From the NCBI GenBank assembly GCA_964017195.1, contig CAXHKT010000108.1:124001-188000 (forward strand): a DNA stretch of 64,000 nucleotides. The letters are read 5' to 3'. Under the pieces are notes generated by a model, which did not search any database, was not told the DNA's origin, and saw only the letters and a program-made list of their open reading frames with translations. Position 1 is the stretch's first letter, and each line of letters starts with the position of its first letter. The DNA comes from Siderastrea radians. Taxonomy: Eukaryota; Cnidaria; Anthozoa; Scleractinia; Rhizangiidae. Positions 24,301-36,544 of this stretch are shown in pieces. Position numbers and translations under genes: made by a program.

Positions 24301-27300
24301 CTTATCGACAAAATCGCAGACTTTCTACACAATAAACTTTTTTTTCTGATAGCCCCGAGGGATTTGCATTATTATTAGGCAAGTGCGCAGCCTTGCGCAG
24401 CCTTGCGCAGTCAACAACACCTTTTTTAGCCTCTGGGAAGGCCAAAAATGGGGTTTTTTCCCTAAGGATCGCACATATCGCGCTTTTCTACACAATAAAC
24501 TTTTTTTTCTGATAGCCCCGAGGGATTTGCGTTATTATTAGGCAAGTGCGCAGCCTTGCGCAGCCTTGCTCAGTCAACAACACCTTTTTTAGCCTCTGGG
24601 AAGGCCAAAAATGGGGTTTTTTCCCTAAGAATCGCACATATCGCGCTTTTCTACACAATAAACTTTTTTTTCTGATAGCCCCGAGGGATTGGCGTTATTA
24701 TTAGGCCAGTGCGCAGCCTTGCGCAGCCTTGCTCAGTCAACAACACCTTTTTTAGCCTCTGGGAAGGCCAAAAATGGGGTTTTTTCCCTAAGGATCGCAC
24801 ATATCGCGCCTTCTTTGTGCTTTTGCACAAAAGGAATTTTTTTCGGATGGTCCCAGAGGGATTGAATGCATTTGGGACCTTTGTGCATGCAGCTGAGAGC
24901 GCCAATTAGCTTTTTTCTGCTTTTGGGGGCTAATTCAAGCCCTGAAAAAGTGCAGCACTTTTTAGTATCGCCAAATTCGATAAAAATAGTGCCAAATGGA
25001 ATGTTTTTTGGTGCCGCAACGGGATCTGGGGTGCTTTTGTGCTGGGGCCGTTGCACCAAAACCAGCACTTTTTTGAGGGACCCACCCCACCCCTCTCAAA
25101 ACTGAAATTCCCACCTTATCGACAAAATCGCAGACTTTCTACACAATAAACTTTTTTTTCTGATAGCCCCGAGGGATTTGCATTATTATTAGGCAAGTGC
25201 GCAGCCTTGCGCAGCCTTGCGCAGTCAACAACACCTTTTTTAGCCTCTGGGAAGGCCAAAAATGGGGTTTTTTCCCTAAGGATCGCACATATCGCGCTTT
25301 TCTACACAATAAACTTTTTTTTCTGATAGCCCCGAGGGATTTGCGTTATTATTAGGCAAGTGCGCAGCCTTGCGCAGCCTTGCTCAGTCAACAACACCTT
25401 TTTTAGCCTCTGGGAAGGCCAAAAATGGGGTTTTTTCCCTAAGAATCGCACATATCGCGCTTTTCTACACAATAAACTTTTTTTTCTGATAGCCCCGAGG
25501 GATTGGCGTTATTATTAGGCCAGTGCGCAGCCTTGCGCAGCCTTGCTCAGTCAACAACACCTTTTTTAGCCTCTGGGAAGGCCAAAAATGGGGTTTTTTC
25601 CCTAAGGATCGCACATATCGCGCCTTCTTTGTGCTTTTGCACAAAAGGAATTTTTTTCGGATGGTCCCAGAGGGATTGAATGCATTTGGGACCTTTGTGC
25701 ATGCAGCTGAGAGCGCCAATTAGCTTTTTTCTGCTTTTGGGGGCTAATTCAAGCCCTGAAAAAGTGCAGCACTTTTTAGTATCGCCAAATTCGATAAAAA
25801 TAGTGCCAAATGGAATGTTTTTTGGTGCCGCAACGGGATCTGGGGTGCTTTTGTGCTGGGGCCGTTGCACCAAAACCAGCACTTTTTTGAGGGACCCACC
25901 CCACCCCTCTCAAAACTGAAATTCCCACCTTATCGACAAAATCGCAGACTTTCTACACAATAAACTTTTTTTTCTGATAGCCCCGAGGGATTTGCATTAT
26001 TATTAGGCAAGTGCGCAGCCTTGCGCAGCCTTGCGCAGTCAACAACACCTTTTTTAGCCTCTGGGAAGGCCAAAAATGGGGTTTTTTCCCTAAGGATCGC
26101 ACATATCGCGCTTTTCTACACAATAAACTTTTTTTTCTGATAGCCCCGAGGGATTTGCGTTATTATTAGGCAAGTGCGCAGCCTTGCGCAGCCTTGCTCA
26201 GTCAACAACACCTTTTTTAGCCTCTGGGAAGGCCAAAAATGGGGTTTTTTCCCTAAGAATCGCACATATCGCGCTTTTCTACACAATAAACTTTTTTTTC
26301 TGATAGCCCCGAGGGATTGGCGTTATTATTAGGCCAGTGCGCAGCCTTGCGCAGCCTTGCTCAGTCAACAACACCTTTTTTAGCCTCTGGGAAGGCCAAA
26401 AATGGGGTTTTTTCCCTAAGGATCGCACATATCGCGCCTTCTTTGTGCTTTTGCACAAAAGGAATTTTTTTCGGATGGTCCCAGAGGGATTGAATGCATT
26501 TGGGACCTTTGTGCATGCAGCTGAGAGCGCCAATTAGCTTTTTTCTGCTTTTGGGGGCTAATTCAAGCCCTGAAAAAGTGCAGCACTTTTTAGTATCGCC
26601 AAATTCGATAAAAATAGTGCCAAATGGAATGTTTTTTGGTGCCGCAACGGGATCTGGGGTGCTTTTGTGCTGGGGCCGTTGCACCAAAACCAGCACTTTT
26701 TTGAGGGACCCACCCCACCCCTCTCAAAACTGAAATTCCCACCTTATCGACAAAATCGCAGACTTTCTACACAATAAACTTTTTTTTCTGATAGCCCCGA
26801 GGGATTTGCATTATTATTAGGCAAGTGCGCAGCCTTGCGCAGCCTTGCGCAGTCAACAACACCTTTTTTAGCCTCTGGGAAGGCCAAAAATGGGGTTTTT
26901 TCCCTAAGGATCGCACATATCGCGCTTTTCTACACAATAAACTTTTTTTTCTGATAGCCCCGAGGGATTTGCGTTATTATTAGGCAAGTGCGCAGCCTTG
27001 CGCAGCCTTGCTCAGTCAACAACACCTTTTTTAGCCTCTGGGAAGGCCAAAAATGGGGTTTTTTCCCTAAGAATCGCACATATCGCGCTTTTCTACACAA
27101 TAAACTTTTTTTTCTGATAGCCCCGAGGGATTGGCGTTATTATTAGGCCAGTGCGCAGCCTTGCGCAGCCTTGCTCAGTCAACAACACCTTTTTTAGCCT
27201 CTGGGAAGGCCAAAAATGGGGTTTTTTCCCTAAGGATCGCACATATCGCGCCTTCTTTGTGCTTTTGCACAAAAGGAATTTTTTTCGGATGGTCCCAGAG

Positions 27301-29044
27301 GGATTGAATGCATTTGGGACCTTTGTGCATGCAGCTGAGAGCGCCAATTAGCTTTTTTCTGCTTTTGGGGGCTAATTCAAGCCCTGAAAAAGTGCAGCAC
27401 TTTTTAGTATCGCCAAATTCGATAAAAATAGTGCCAAATGGAATGTTTTTTGGTGCCGCAACGGGATCTGGGGTGCTTTTGTGCTGGGGCCGTTGCACCA
27501 AAAGCAGCACTTTTTTGAGGGACCCACCCCACCCCTCTCAAAACTGAAATTCCCACCTTATCGACAAAATCGCAGACTTTCTACACAATAAACTTTTTTT
27601 TCTGATAGCCCCGAGGGATTTGCATTATTATTAGGCAAGTGCGCAGCCTTGCGCAGCCTTGCGCAGTCAACAACACCTTTTTTAGCCTCTGGGAAGGCCA
27701 AAAATGGGGTTTTTTCCCTAAGGATCGCACATATCGCGCTTTTCTACACAATAAACTTTTTTTTCTGATAGCCCCGAGGGATTTGCGTTATTATTAGGCA
27801 AGTGCGCAGCCTTGCGCAGCCTTGCTCAGTCAACAACACCTTTTTTAGCCTCTGGGAAGGCCAAAAATGGGGTTTTTTCCCTAAGAATCGCACATATCGC
27901 GCTTTTCTACACAATAAACTTTTTTTTCTGATAGCCCCGAGGGATTGGCGTTATTATTAGGCCAGTGCGCAGCCTTGCGCAGCCTTGCTCAGTCAACAAC
28001 ACCTTTTTTAGCCTCTGGGAAGGCCAAAAATGGGGTTTTTTCCCTAAGGATCGCACATATCGCGCCTTCTTTGTGCTTTTGCACAAAAGGAATTTTTTTC
28101 GGATGGTCCCAGAGGGATTGAATGCATTTGGGACCTTTGTGCATGCAGCTGAGAGCGCCAATTAGCTTTTTTCTGCTTTTGGGGGCTAATTCAAGCCCTG
28201 AAAAAGTGCAGCACTTTTTAGTATCGCCAAATTCGATAAAAATAGTGCCAAATGGAATGTTTTTTGGTGCCGCAACGGGATCTGGGGTGCTTTTGTGCTG
28301 GGGCCGTTGCACCAAAACCAGCACTTTTTTGAGGGACCCACCCCACCCCTCTCAAAACTGAAATTCCCACCTTATCGACAAAATCGCAGACTTTCTACAC
28401 AATAAACTTTTTTTTCTGATAGCCCCGAGGGATTTGCATTATTATTAGGCAAGTGCGCAGCCTTGCGCAGCCTTGCGCAGTCAACAACACCTTTTTTAGC
28501 CTCTGGGAAGGCCAAAAATGGGGTTTTTTCCCTAAGGATCGCACATATCGCGCTTTTCTACACAATAAACTTTTTTTTCTGATAGCCCCGAGGGATTTGC
28601 GTTATTATTAGGCAAGTGCGCAGCCTTGCGCAGCCTTGCTCAGTCAACAACACCTTTTTTAGCCTCTGGGAAGGCCAAAAATGGGGTTTTTTCCCTAAGA
28701 ATCGCACATATCGCGCTTTTCTACACAATAAACTTTTTTTTCTGATAGCCCCGAGGGATTGGCGTTATTATTAGGCCAGTGCGCAGCCTTGCGCAGCCTT
28801 GCTCAGTCAACAACACCTTTTTTAGCCTCTGGGAAGGCCAAAAATGGGGTTTTTTCCCTAAGGATCGCACATATCGCGCCTTCTTTGTGCTTTTGCACAA
28901 AAGGAATTTTTTTCGGATGGTCCCAGAGGGATTGAATGCATTTGGGACCTTTGTGCATGCAGCTGAGAGCGCCAATTAGCTTTTTTCTGCTTTTGGGGGC
29001 TAATTCAAGCCCTGAAAAAGTGCAGCACTTTTTAGTATCGCCAA
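15378..29044 (+). repeat. Block of highly uniform HOR units, p-type m3
   Basis: About 17 units, all 814 bp except one of 804 bp. The m5 C to G variant recurs at 16932, 20992, 24248 and 27504. I see one other private change, G to A at 22971. It ends where m5 is cut by the fusion at 29.11 kb. Confidence 0.93.
17820..18623 (+). repeat. 804 bp HOR unit, one 10 bp repeat lost in m1
   Basis: The m1 10 bp tract near 17883-17900 has a single GCGCAGCCTT before GCGCAGTC, one copy fewer than its neighbours. The rest of the unit is regular. Confidence 0.92.
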
Positions 29045-29208
29045 ATTCGATAAAAATAGTGCCAAATGGAATGTTTTTTGGTGCCGCAACGGGATCTGGG
29101 GTGCTTTTGTGCAGCCTTGCGCAGCCTTGCTCAGTCAACAACACCTTTTTTAGCCTCTGGGAAGGCCAAAAATGGGGTTTTTTCCCTAAGGATCGCACAT
29201 ATCGCGCC
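29045..29208 (+). repeat. m5/m3 fusion monomer (internal 486 bp deletion)
   Basis: m5 proceeds normally to GTGCTTTTGTGC (29101-29112), then jumps into the m3 10 bp tract (AGCCTTGCGCAG). The rest of m5, all of m1 and m2 and the first part of m3 are missing, so two m4 anchors lie only 328 bp apart (28936 and 29264). The break falls at offset about 66 in both partners, with GC shared at the joint. This is the only B/A fusion I see. It creates longer chance ORFs on both strands. Confidence 0.92.
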
Positions 29209-29533
29209 TTCTTTGTGCTTTTGCACAAAAGGAATTTTTTTCGGATGGTCCCAGAGGGATTGAATGCATTTGGGACCTTTGTGCATGCAGCTGAGAGCGC
29301 CAATTAGCTTTTTTCTGCTTTTGGGGGCTAATTCAAGCCCTGAAAAAGTGCAGCACTTTTTAGTATCGCCAAATTCGATAAAAATAGTGCCAAATGGAAT
29401 GTTTTTTGGTGCCGCAACGGGATCTGGGGTGCTTTTGTGCTGGGGCCGTTGCACCAAAACCAGCACTTTTTTGAGGGACCCACCCCACCCCTCTCAAAAC
29501 TGAAATTCCCACCTTATCGACAAAATCGCAGAC

Positions 29534-30510
29534 TTTCTACACAATAAACTTTTTTTTCTGATAGCCCCGAGGGATTTGCATTATTATTAGGCAAGTGCGC
29601 AGCCTTGCGCAGCCTTGCGCAGTCAACAACACCTTTTTTAGCCTCTGGGAAGGCCAAAAATGGGGTTTTTTCCCTAAGGATCGCACATATCGCGCTTTTC
29701 TACACAATAAACTTTTTTTTCTGATAGCCCCGAGGGATTTGCGTTATTATTAGGCAAGTGCGCAGCCTTGCGCAGCCTTGCTCAGTCAACAACACCTTTT
29801 TTAGCCTCTGGGAAGGCCAAAAATGGGGTTTTTTCCCTAAGAATCGCACATATCGCGCTTTTCTACACAATAAACTTTTTTTTCTGATAGCCCCGAGGGA
29901 TTTGCGTTATTATTAGGCCAGTGCGCAGCCTTGCGCAGCCTTGCTCAGTCAACAACACCTTTTTTAGCCTCTGGGAAGGCCAAAAATGGGGTTTTTTCCC
30001 TAAGAATCGCACATATCGCGCTTTTCTACACAATAAACTTTTTTTTCTGATAGCCCCGAGGGATTGGCGTTATTATTAGGCCAGTGCGCAGCCTTGCGCA
30101 GCCTTGCTCAGTCAACAACACCTTTTTTAGCCTCTGGGAAGGCCAAAAATGGGGTTTTTTCCCTAAGGATCGCACATATCGCGCCTTCTTTGTGCTTTTG
30201 CACAAAAGGAATTTTTTTCGGATGGTCCCAGAGGGATTGAATGCATTTGGGACCTTTGTGCATGCAGCTGAGAGCGCCAATTAGCTTTTTTCTGCTTTTG
30301 GGGGCTAATTCAAGCCCTGAAAAAGTGCAGCACTTTTTAGTATCGCCAAATTCGATAAAAATAGTGCCAAATGGAATGTTTTTTGGTGCCGCAACGGGAT
30401 CTGGGGTGCTTTTGTGCTGGGGCCGTTGCACCAAAACCAGCACTTTTTTGAGGGACCCACCCCACCCCTCTCAAAACTGAAATTCCCACCTTATCGACAA
30501 AATCGCAGAC
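29534..30510 (+). repeat. 6-monomer HOR variant, order 1-2-(3q/2)-3p-4-5
   Basis: 977 bp. The extra monomer starts like q-type m3 (GGATTTGCG, GGCCAG) and ends like m2 (CCTAAGAATC), so it is an A-family hybrid. A regular p-type m3 follows. The same architecture recurs 1,791 bp downstream. Confidence 0.9.
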
Positions 30511-31324
30511 TTTCTACACAATAAACTTTTTTTTCTGATAGCCCCGAGGGATTTGCATTATTATTAGGCAAGTGCGCAGCCTTGCGCAGCCTTGCGCAGT
30601 CAACAACACCTTTTTTAGCCTCTGGGAAGGCCAAAAATGGGGTTTTTTCCCTAAGGATCGCACATATCGCGCTTTTCTACACAATAAACTTTTTTTTCTG
30701 ATAGCCCCGAGGGATTTGCGTTATTATTAGGCAAGTGCGCAGCCTTGCGCAGCCTTGCTCAGTCAACAACACCTTTTTTAGCCTCTGGGAAGGCCAAAAA
30801 TGGGGTTTTTTCCCTAAGAATCGCACATATCGCGCTTTTCTACACAATAAACTTTTTTTTCTGATAGCCCCGAGGGATTGGCGTTATTATTAGGCCAGTG
30901 CGCAGCCTTGCGCAGCCTTGCTCAGTCAACAACACCTTTTTTAGCCTCTGGGAAGGCCAAAAATGGGGTTTTTTCCCTAAGGATCGCACATATCGCGCCT
31001 TCTTTGTGCTTTTGCACAAAAGGAATTTTTTTCGGATGGTCCCAGAGGGATTGAATGCATTTGGGACCTTTGTGCATGCAGCTGAGAGCGCCAATTAGCT
31101 TTTTTCTGCTTTTGGGGGCTAATTCAAGCCCTGAAAAAGTGCAGCACTTTTTAGTATCGCCAAATTCGATAAAAATAGTGCCAAATGGAATGTTTTTTGG
31201 TGCCGCAACGGGATCTGGGGTGCTTTTGTGCTGGGGCCGTTGCACCAAAACCAGCACTTTTTTGAGGGACCCACCCCACCCCTCTCAAAACTGAAATTCC
31301 CACCTTATCGACAAAATCGCAGAC
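30511..31324 (+). repeat. Regular 814 bp unit between two 6-mers
   Basis: A standard 1-2-3p-4-5 unit. Together with the preceding 977 bp unit it forms an 1,791 bp block that is repeated next door. Confidence 0.9.
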
Positions 31325-32301
31325 TTTCTACACAATAAACTTTTTTTTCTGATAGCCCCGAGGGATTTGCATTATTATTAGGCAAGTGCGCAGCCTTGCG
31401 CAGCCTTGCGCAGTCAACAACACCTTTTTTAGCCTCTGGGAAGGCCAAAAATGGGGTTTTTTCCCTAAGGATCGCACATATCGCGCTTTTCTACACAATA
31501 AACTTTTTTTTCTGATAGCCCCGAGGGATTTGCGTTATTATTAGGCAAGTGCGCAGCCTTGCGCAGCCTTGCTCAGTCAACAACACCTTTTTTAGCCTCT
31601 GGGAAGGCCAAAAATGGGGTTTTTTCCCTAAGAATCGCACATATCGCGCTTTTCTACACAATAAACTTTTTTTTCTGATAGCCCCGAGGGATTTGCGTTA
31701 TTATTAGGCCAGTGCGCAGCCTTGCGCAGCCTTGCTCAGTCAACAACACCTTTTTTAGCCTCTGGGAAGGCCAAAAATGGGGTTTTTTCCCTAAGAATCG
31801 CACATATCGCGCTTTTCTACACAATAAACTTTTTTTTCTGATAGCCCCGAGGGATTGGCGTTATTATTAGGCCAGTGCGCAGCCTTGCGCAGCCTTGCTC
31901 AGTCAACAACACCTTTTTTAGCCTCTGGGAAGGCCAAAAATGGGGTTTTTTCCCTAAGGATCGCACATATCGCGCCTTCTTTGTGCTTTTGCACAAAAGG
32001 AATTTTTTTCGGATGGTCCCAGAGGGATTGAATGCATTTGGGACCTTTGTGCATGCAGCTGAGAGCGCCAATTAGCTTTTTTCTGCTTTTGGGGGCTAAT
32101 TCAAGCCCTGAAAAAGTGCAGCACTTTTTAGTATCGCCAAATTCGATAAAAATAGTGCCAAATGGAATGTTTTTTGGTGCCGCAACGGGATCTGGGGTGC
32201 TTTTGTGCTGGGGCCGTTGCACCAAAACCAGCACTTTTTTGAGGGACCCACCCCACCCCTCTCAAAACTGAAATTCCCACCTTATCGACAAAATCGCAGA
32301 C
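31325..32301 (+). repeat. 6-monomer HOR variant, second copy
   Basis: 977 bp with the same 1-2-(3q/2)-3p-4-5 order as the copy 1,791 bp upstream, including the hybrid monomer. This is best explained by tandem duplication of an 11-monomer block. Confidence 0.9.
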
Positions 32302-33115
32302 TTTCTACACAATAAACTTTTTTTTCTGATAGCCCCGAGGGATTTGCATTATTATTAGGCAAGTGCGCAGCCTTGCGCAGCCTTGCGCAGTCAACAACAC
32401 CTTTTTTAGCCTCTGGGAAGGCCAAAGATGGGGTTTTTTCCCTAAGGATCGCACATATCGCGCTTTTCTACACAATAAACTTTTTTTTCTGATAGCCCCG
32501 AGGGATTTGCGTTATTATTAGGCAAGTGCGCAGCCTTGCGCAGCCTTGCTCAGTCAACAACACCTTTTTTAGCCTCTGGGAAGGCCAAAAATGGGGTTTT
32601 TTCCCTAAGAATCGCACATATCGCGCTTTTCTACACAATAAACTTTTTTTTCTGATAGCCCCGAGGGATTGGCGTTATTATTAGGCCAGTGCGCAGCCTT
32701 GCGCAGCCTTGCTCAGTCAACAACACCTTTTTTAGCCTCTGGGAAGGCCAAAAATGGGGTTTTTTCCCTAAGGATCGCACATATCGCGCCTTCTTTGTGC
32801 TTTTGCACAAAAGGAATTTTTTTCGGATGGTCCCAGAGGGATTGAATGCATTTGGGACCTTTGTGCATGCAGCTGAGAGCGCCAATTAGCTTTTTTCTGC
32901 TTTTGGGGGCTAATTCAAGCCCTGAAAAAGTGCAGCACTTTTTAGTATCGCCAAATTCGATAAAAATAGTGCCAAATGGAATGTTTTTTGGTGCCGCAAC
33001 GGGATCTGGGGTGCTTTTGTGCTGGGGCCGTTGCACCAAAACCAGCACTTTTTTGAGGGACCCACCCCACCCCTCTCAAAACTGAAATTCCCACCTTATC
33101 GACAAAATCGCAGAC
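32302..33115 (+). repeat. Regular 814 bp unit with private change at 32427
   Basis: Standard p-type order. A to G at 32427 changes CCAAAAATGG to CCAAAGATGG in m1. Confidence 0.9.
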
Positions 33116-33939
33116 TTTCTACACAATAAACTTTTTTTTCTGATAGCCCCGAGGGATTTGCATTATTATTAGGCAAGTGCGCAGCCTTGCGCAGCCTTGC
33201 GCAGTCAACAACACCTTTTTTAGCCTCTGGGAAGGCCAAAAATGGGGTTTTTTCCCTAAGGATCGCACATATCGCGCTTTTCTACACAATAAACTTTTTT
33301 TTCTGATAGCCCCGAGGGATTTGCGTTATTATTAGGCAAGTGCGCAGCCTTGCGCAGCCTTGCTCAGTCAACAACACCTTTTTTAGCCTCTGGGAAGGCC
33401 AAAAATGGGGTTTTTTCCCTAAGAATCGCACATATCGCGCTTTTCTACACAATAAACTTTTTTTTCTGATAGCCCCGAGGGATTGGCGTTATTATTAGGC
33501 CAGTGCGCAGCCTTGCGCAGCCTTGCGCAGCCTTGCTCAGTCAACAACACCTTTTTTAGCCTCTGGGAAGGCCAAAAATGGGGTTTTTTCCCTAAGGATC
33601 GCACATATCGCGCCTTCTTTGTGCTTTTGCACAAAAGGAATTTTTTTCGGATGGTCCCAGAGGGATTGAATGCATTTGGGACCTTTGTGCATGCAGCTGA
33701 GAGCGCCAATTAGCTTTTTTCTGCTTTTGGGGGCTAATTCAAGCCCTGAAAAAGTGCAGCACTTTTTAGTATCGCCAAATTCGATAAAAATAGTGCCAAA
33801 TGGAATGTTTTTTGGTGCCGCAACGGGATCTGGGGTGCTTTTGTGCTGGGGCCGTTGCACCAAAACCAGCACTTTTTTGAGGGACCCACCCCACCCCTCT
33901 CAAAACTGAAATTCCCACCTTATCGACAAAATCGCAGAC
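33116..33939 (+). repeat. 824 bp unit, extra 10 bp repeat in m3
   Basis: The m3 tract at 33501-33540 carries three full copies of the 10 bp repeat before GCTCAG, one more than usual. This is the last unit of the uninterrupted p-type domain. Confidence 0.92.
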
Positions 33940-34752
33940 TTTCTACACAATAAACTTTTTTTTCTGATAGCCCCGAGGGATTTGCATTATTATTAGGCAA
34001 GTGCGCAGCCTTGCGCAGCCTTGCGCAGTCAACAACACCTTTTTTAGCCTCTGGGAAGGCCAAAAATGGGTTTTTTTCCCTAAGGATCGCACATATCGCG
34101 CTTTTCTACACAATAAACTTTTTTTTCTGATAGCCCCGAGGGATTTGCGTTATTATTAGGCAAGTGCGCAGCCTTGCGCAGCCTTGCTCAGTCAACAACA
34201 CCTTTTTTAGCCTCTGGGAAGGCCAAAAATGGGGTTTTTTCCCTAAGAATCGCACATATCGCGCTTTTCTACACAATAAACTTTTTTTCTGATAGCCCCG
34301 AGGGATTTGCGTTATTATTAGGCCAGTGCGCAGCCTTGCGCAGCCTTGCTCAGTCAACAACACCTTTTTTAGCCTCTGGGAAGGCCAAAAATGGGGTTTT
34401 TTCCCTAAGGATCGCACATATCGCGCCTTCTTTGTGCTTTTGCACAAAAGGAATGTTTTTCGGATGGTCCCAGAGGAATTGAATGCATTTGGGACCTTTG
34501 TGCATGCAGCTGAGAGCGCCAATTAGCTTTTTTCTGCTTTTGGGGGCTAATTCAAGCCCTGAAAAAGTGCAGCACTTTTTAGTATTGCCAAATTCGATAA
34601 AAATAGTGCCAAATGGAATGTTTTTTGGTGCCGCAACGGGATCTGGGGTGCTTTTGTGCTGGGGCCGTTGCACCAAAACCAGCACTTTTTTGAGGGACCC
34701 ACCCCACCCCTCTCAAAACTGAAATTCCCACCTTATCGACAAAATCGCAGAC
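33940..34752 (+). repeat. 813 bp unit, first q-type m3, left arm of 4,235 bp duplication
   Basis: m3 is q-type. Derived marks are G to T at 34071, T8 reduced to T7 at 34282-34288, T to G at 34455, G to A at 34477 and C to T at 34586. All except the T-tract change are found again at the corresponding places about 4,235 bp downstream. Confidence 0.9.
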
Positions 34753-35893
34753 TTTCTACACAATAAACTTTTTTTTCTGATAGCCCCGAGGGATTTGCAT
34801 TATTATTAGGCAAGTGCGCAGCCTTGCGCAGCTATTGCGCAGTCAACAACACCTTTTTTAGCCTCTGGGAAGGCCAAAAATGGGGTTTTTTCCCTAAGGA
34901 TCGCACATATCGCGCTTTTCTACACAATAAACTTTTTTTTCTGATAGCCCCGAGGGATTTGCGTTATTATTAGGCAAGTGCGCAGCCTTGCGCAGCCTTG
35001 CTCAGTCAACAACACCTTTTTTAGCCTCTGGGAAGGCCAAAAATGGGGTTTTTTCCCTAAGAATCGCACATATCGCGCTTTTCTACACAATAAACTTTTT
35101 TTTCTGATAGCCCCGAGGGATTTGCGTTATTATTAGGCCAGTGCGCAGCCTTGCGCAGCCTTGCTCAGTCAACAACACCTTTTTTAGCCTCTGGGAAGGC
35201 CAAAAATGGGGTTTTTTCCCTAAGGATCGCACATATCGCGCTTTTCTACACAATAAACTTTTTTTTCTGATAGCCCCGAGGGATTTGCGTTATTATTAGG
35301 CAAGTGCGCAGCCTTGCGCAGCCTTGCTCAGTCAACAACACCTTTTTTAGCCTCTGGGAAGGCCAAAAATGGGGTTTTTTCCCTAAGAATCGCACATATC
35401 GCGCTTTTCTACACAATAAACTTTTTTTTCTGATAGCCCCGAGGGATTTGCGTTATTATTAGGCCAGTGCGCAGCCTTGCGCAGCCTTGCTCAGTCAACA
35501 ACACCTTTTTTAGCCTCTGGGAAGGCCAAAAATGGGGTTTTTTCCCTAAGGATCGCACATATCGCGCCTTCTTTGTGCTTTTGCACAAAAGGAATTTTTT
35601 TCGGATGGTCCCAGAGGGATTGAATGCATTTGGGACCTTTGTGCATGCAGCTGAGAGCGCCAATTAGCTTTTTTCTGCTTTTGGGGGCTAATTCAAGCCC
35701 TGAAAAAGTGCAGCACTTTTTAGTATTGCCAAATTCGATAAAAATAGTGCCAAATGGAATGTTTTTTGGTGCCGCAACGGGATCTGGGGTGCTTTTGTGC
35801 TGGGGCCGTTGCACCAAAACCAGCACTTTTTTGAGGGACCCACCCCACCCCTCTCAAAACTGAAATTCCCACCTTATCGACAAAATCGCAGAC
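34753..35893 (+). repeat. 7-monomer HOR variant, order 1-2-3q-2-3q-4-5
   Basis: 1,141 bp with an extra m2-m3q pair. The m1 10 bp tract has a private GCAGCTATTGCGCAG near 34829-34843, one base longer than normal. C to T at 35727 in m4 is shared with 34586. The whole unit reappears 4,235 bp downstream. Confidence 0.9.
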
Positions 35894-36544
35894 TTTCTAC
35901 ACAATAAACTTTTTTTTCTGATAGCCCCGAGGGATTTGCGTTATTATTAGGCCAGTGCGCAGCCTTGCGCAGCCTTGCTCAGTCAACAACACCTTTTTTA
36001 GCCTCTGGGAAGGCCAAAAATGGGGTTTTTTCCCTAAGAATCGCACATATCGCGCTTTTCTACACAATAAACTTTTTTTTCTGATAGCCCCGAGGGATTG
36101 GCGTTATTATTAGGCCAGTGCGCAGCCTTGCGCAGCCTTGCTCAGTCAACAACACCTTTTTTAGCCTCTGGGAAGGCCAAAAATGGGGTTGTTTCCCTAA
36201 GGATCGCACATATCGCGCCTTCTTTGTGCTTTTGCACAAAAGGAATTTTTTTCGGATGGTCCCAGAGGGATTGAATGCATTTGGGACCTTTGTGCATGCA
36301 GCTGAGAGCGCCAATTAGCTTTTTTCTGCTTTTGGGGGCTAATTCAAGCCCTGAAAAAGTGCAGCACTTTTTAGTATCGCCAAATTCGATAAAAATAGTG
36401 CCAAATGGAATGTTTTTTGGTGCCGCAACGGGATCTGGGGTGCTTTTGTGCTGGGGCCGTTGCACCAAAACCAGCACTTTTTTGAGGGACCCACCCCACC
36501 CCTCTCAAAACTGAAATTCCCACCTTATCGACAAAATCGCAGAC
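35894..36544 (+). repeat. 4-monomer HOR variant, order (3q/2)-3p-4-5
   Basis: 651 bp, one monomer short. The first monomer follows m5 where m1 is expected, but carries GGATTTGCGTT, GGCCAG and CCTAAGAATC, the same hybrid type seen in the 6-mers at 29.5 and 31.3 kb. m3 is p-type, with T to G at 36191. Confidence 0.9.
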
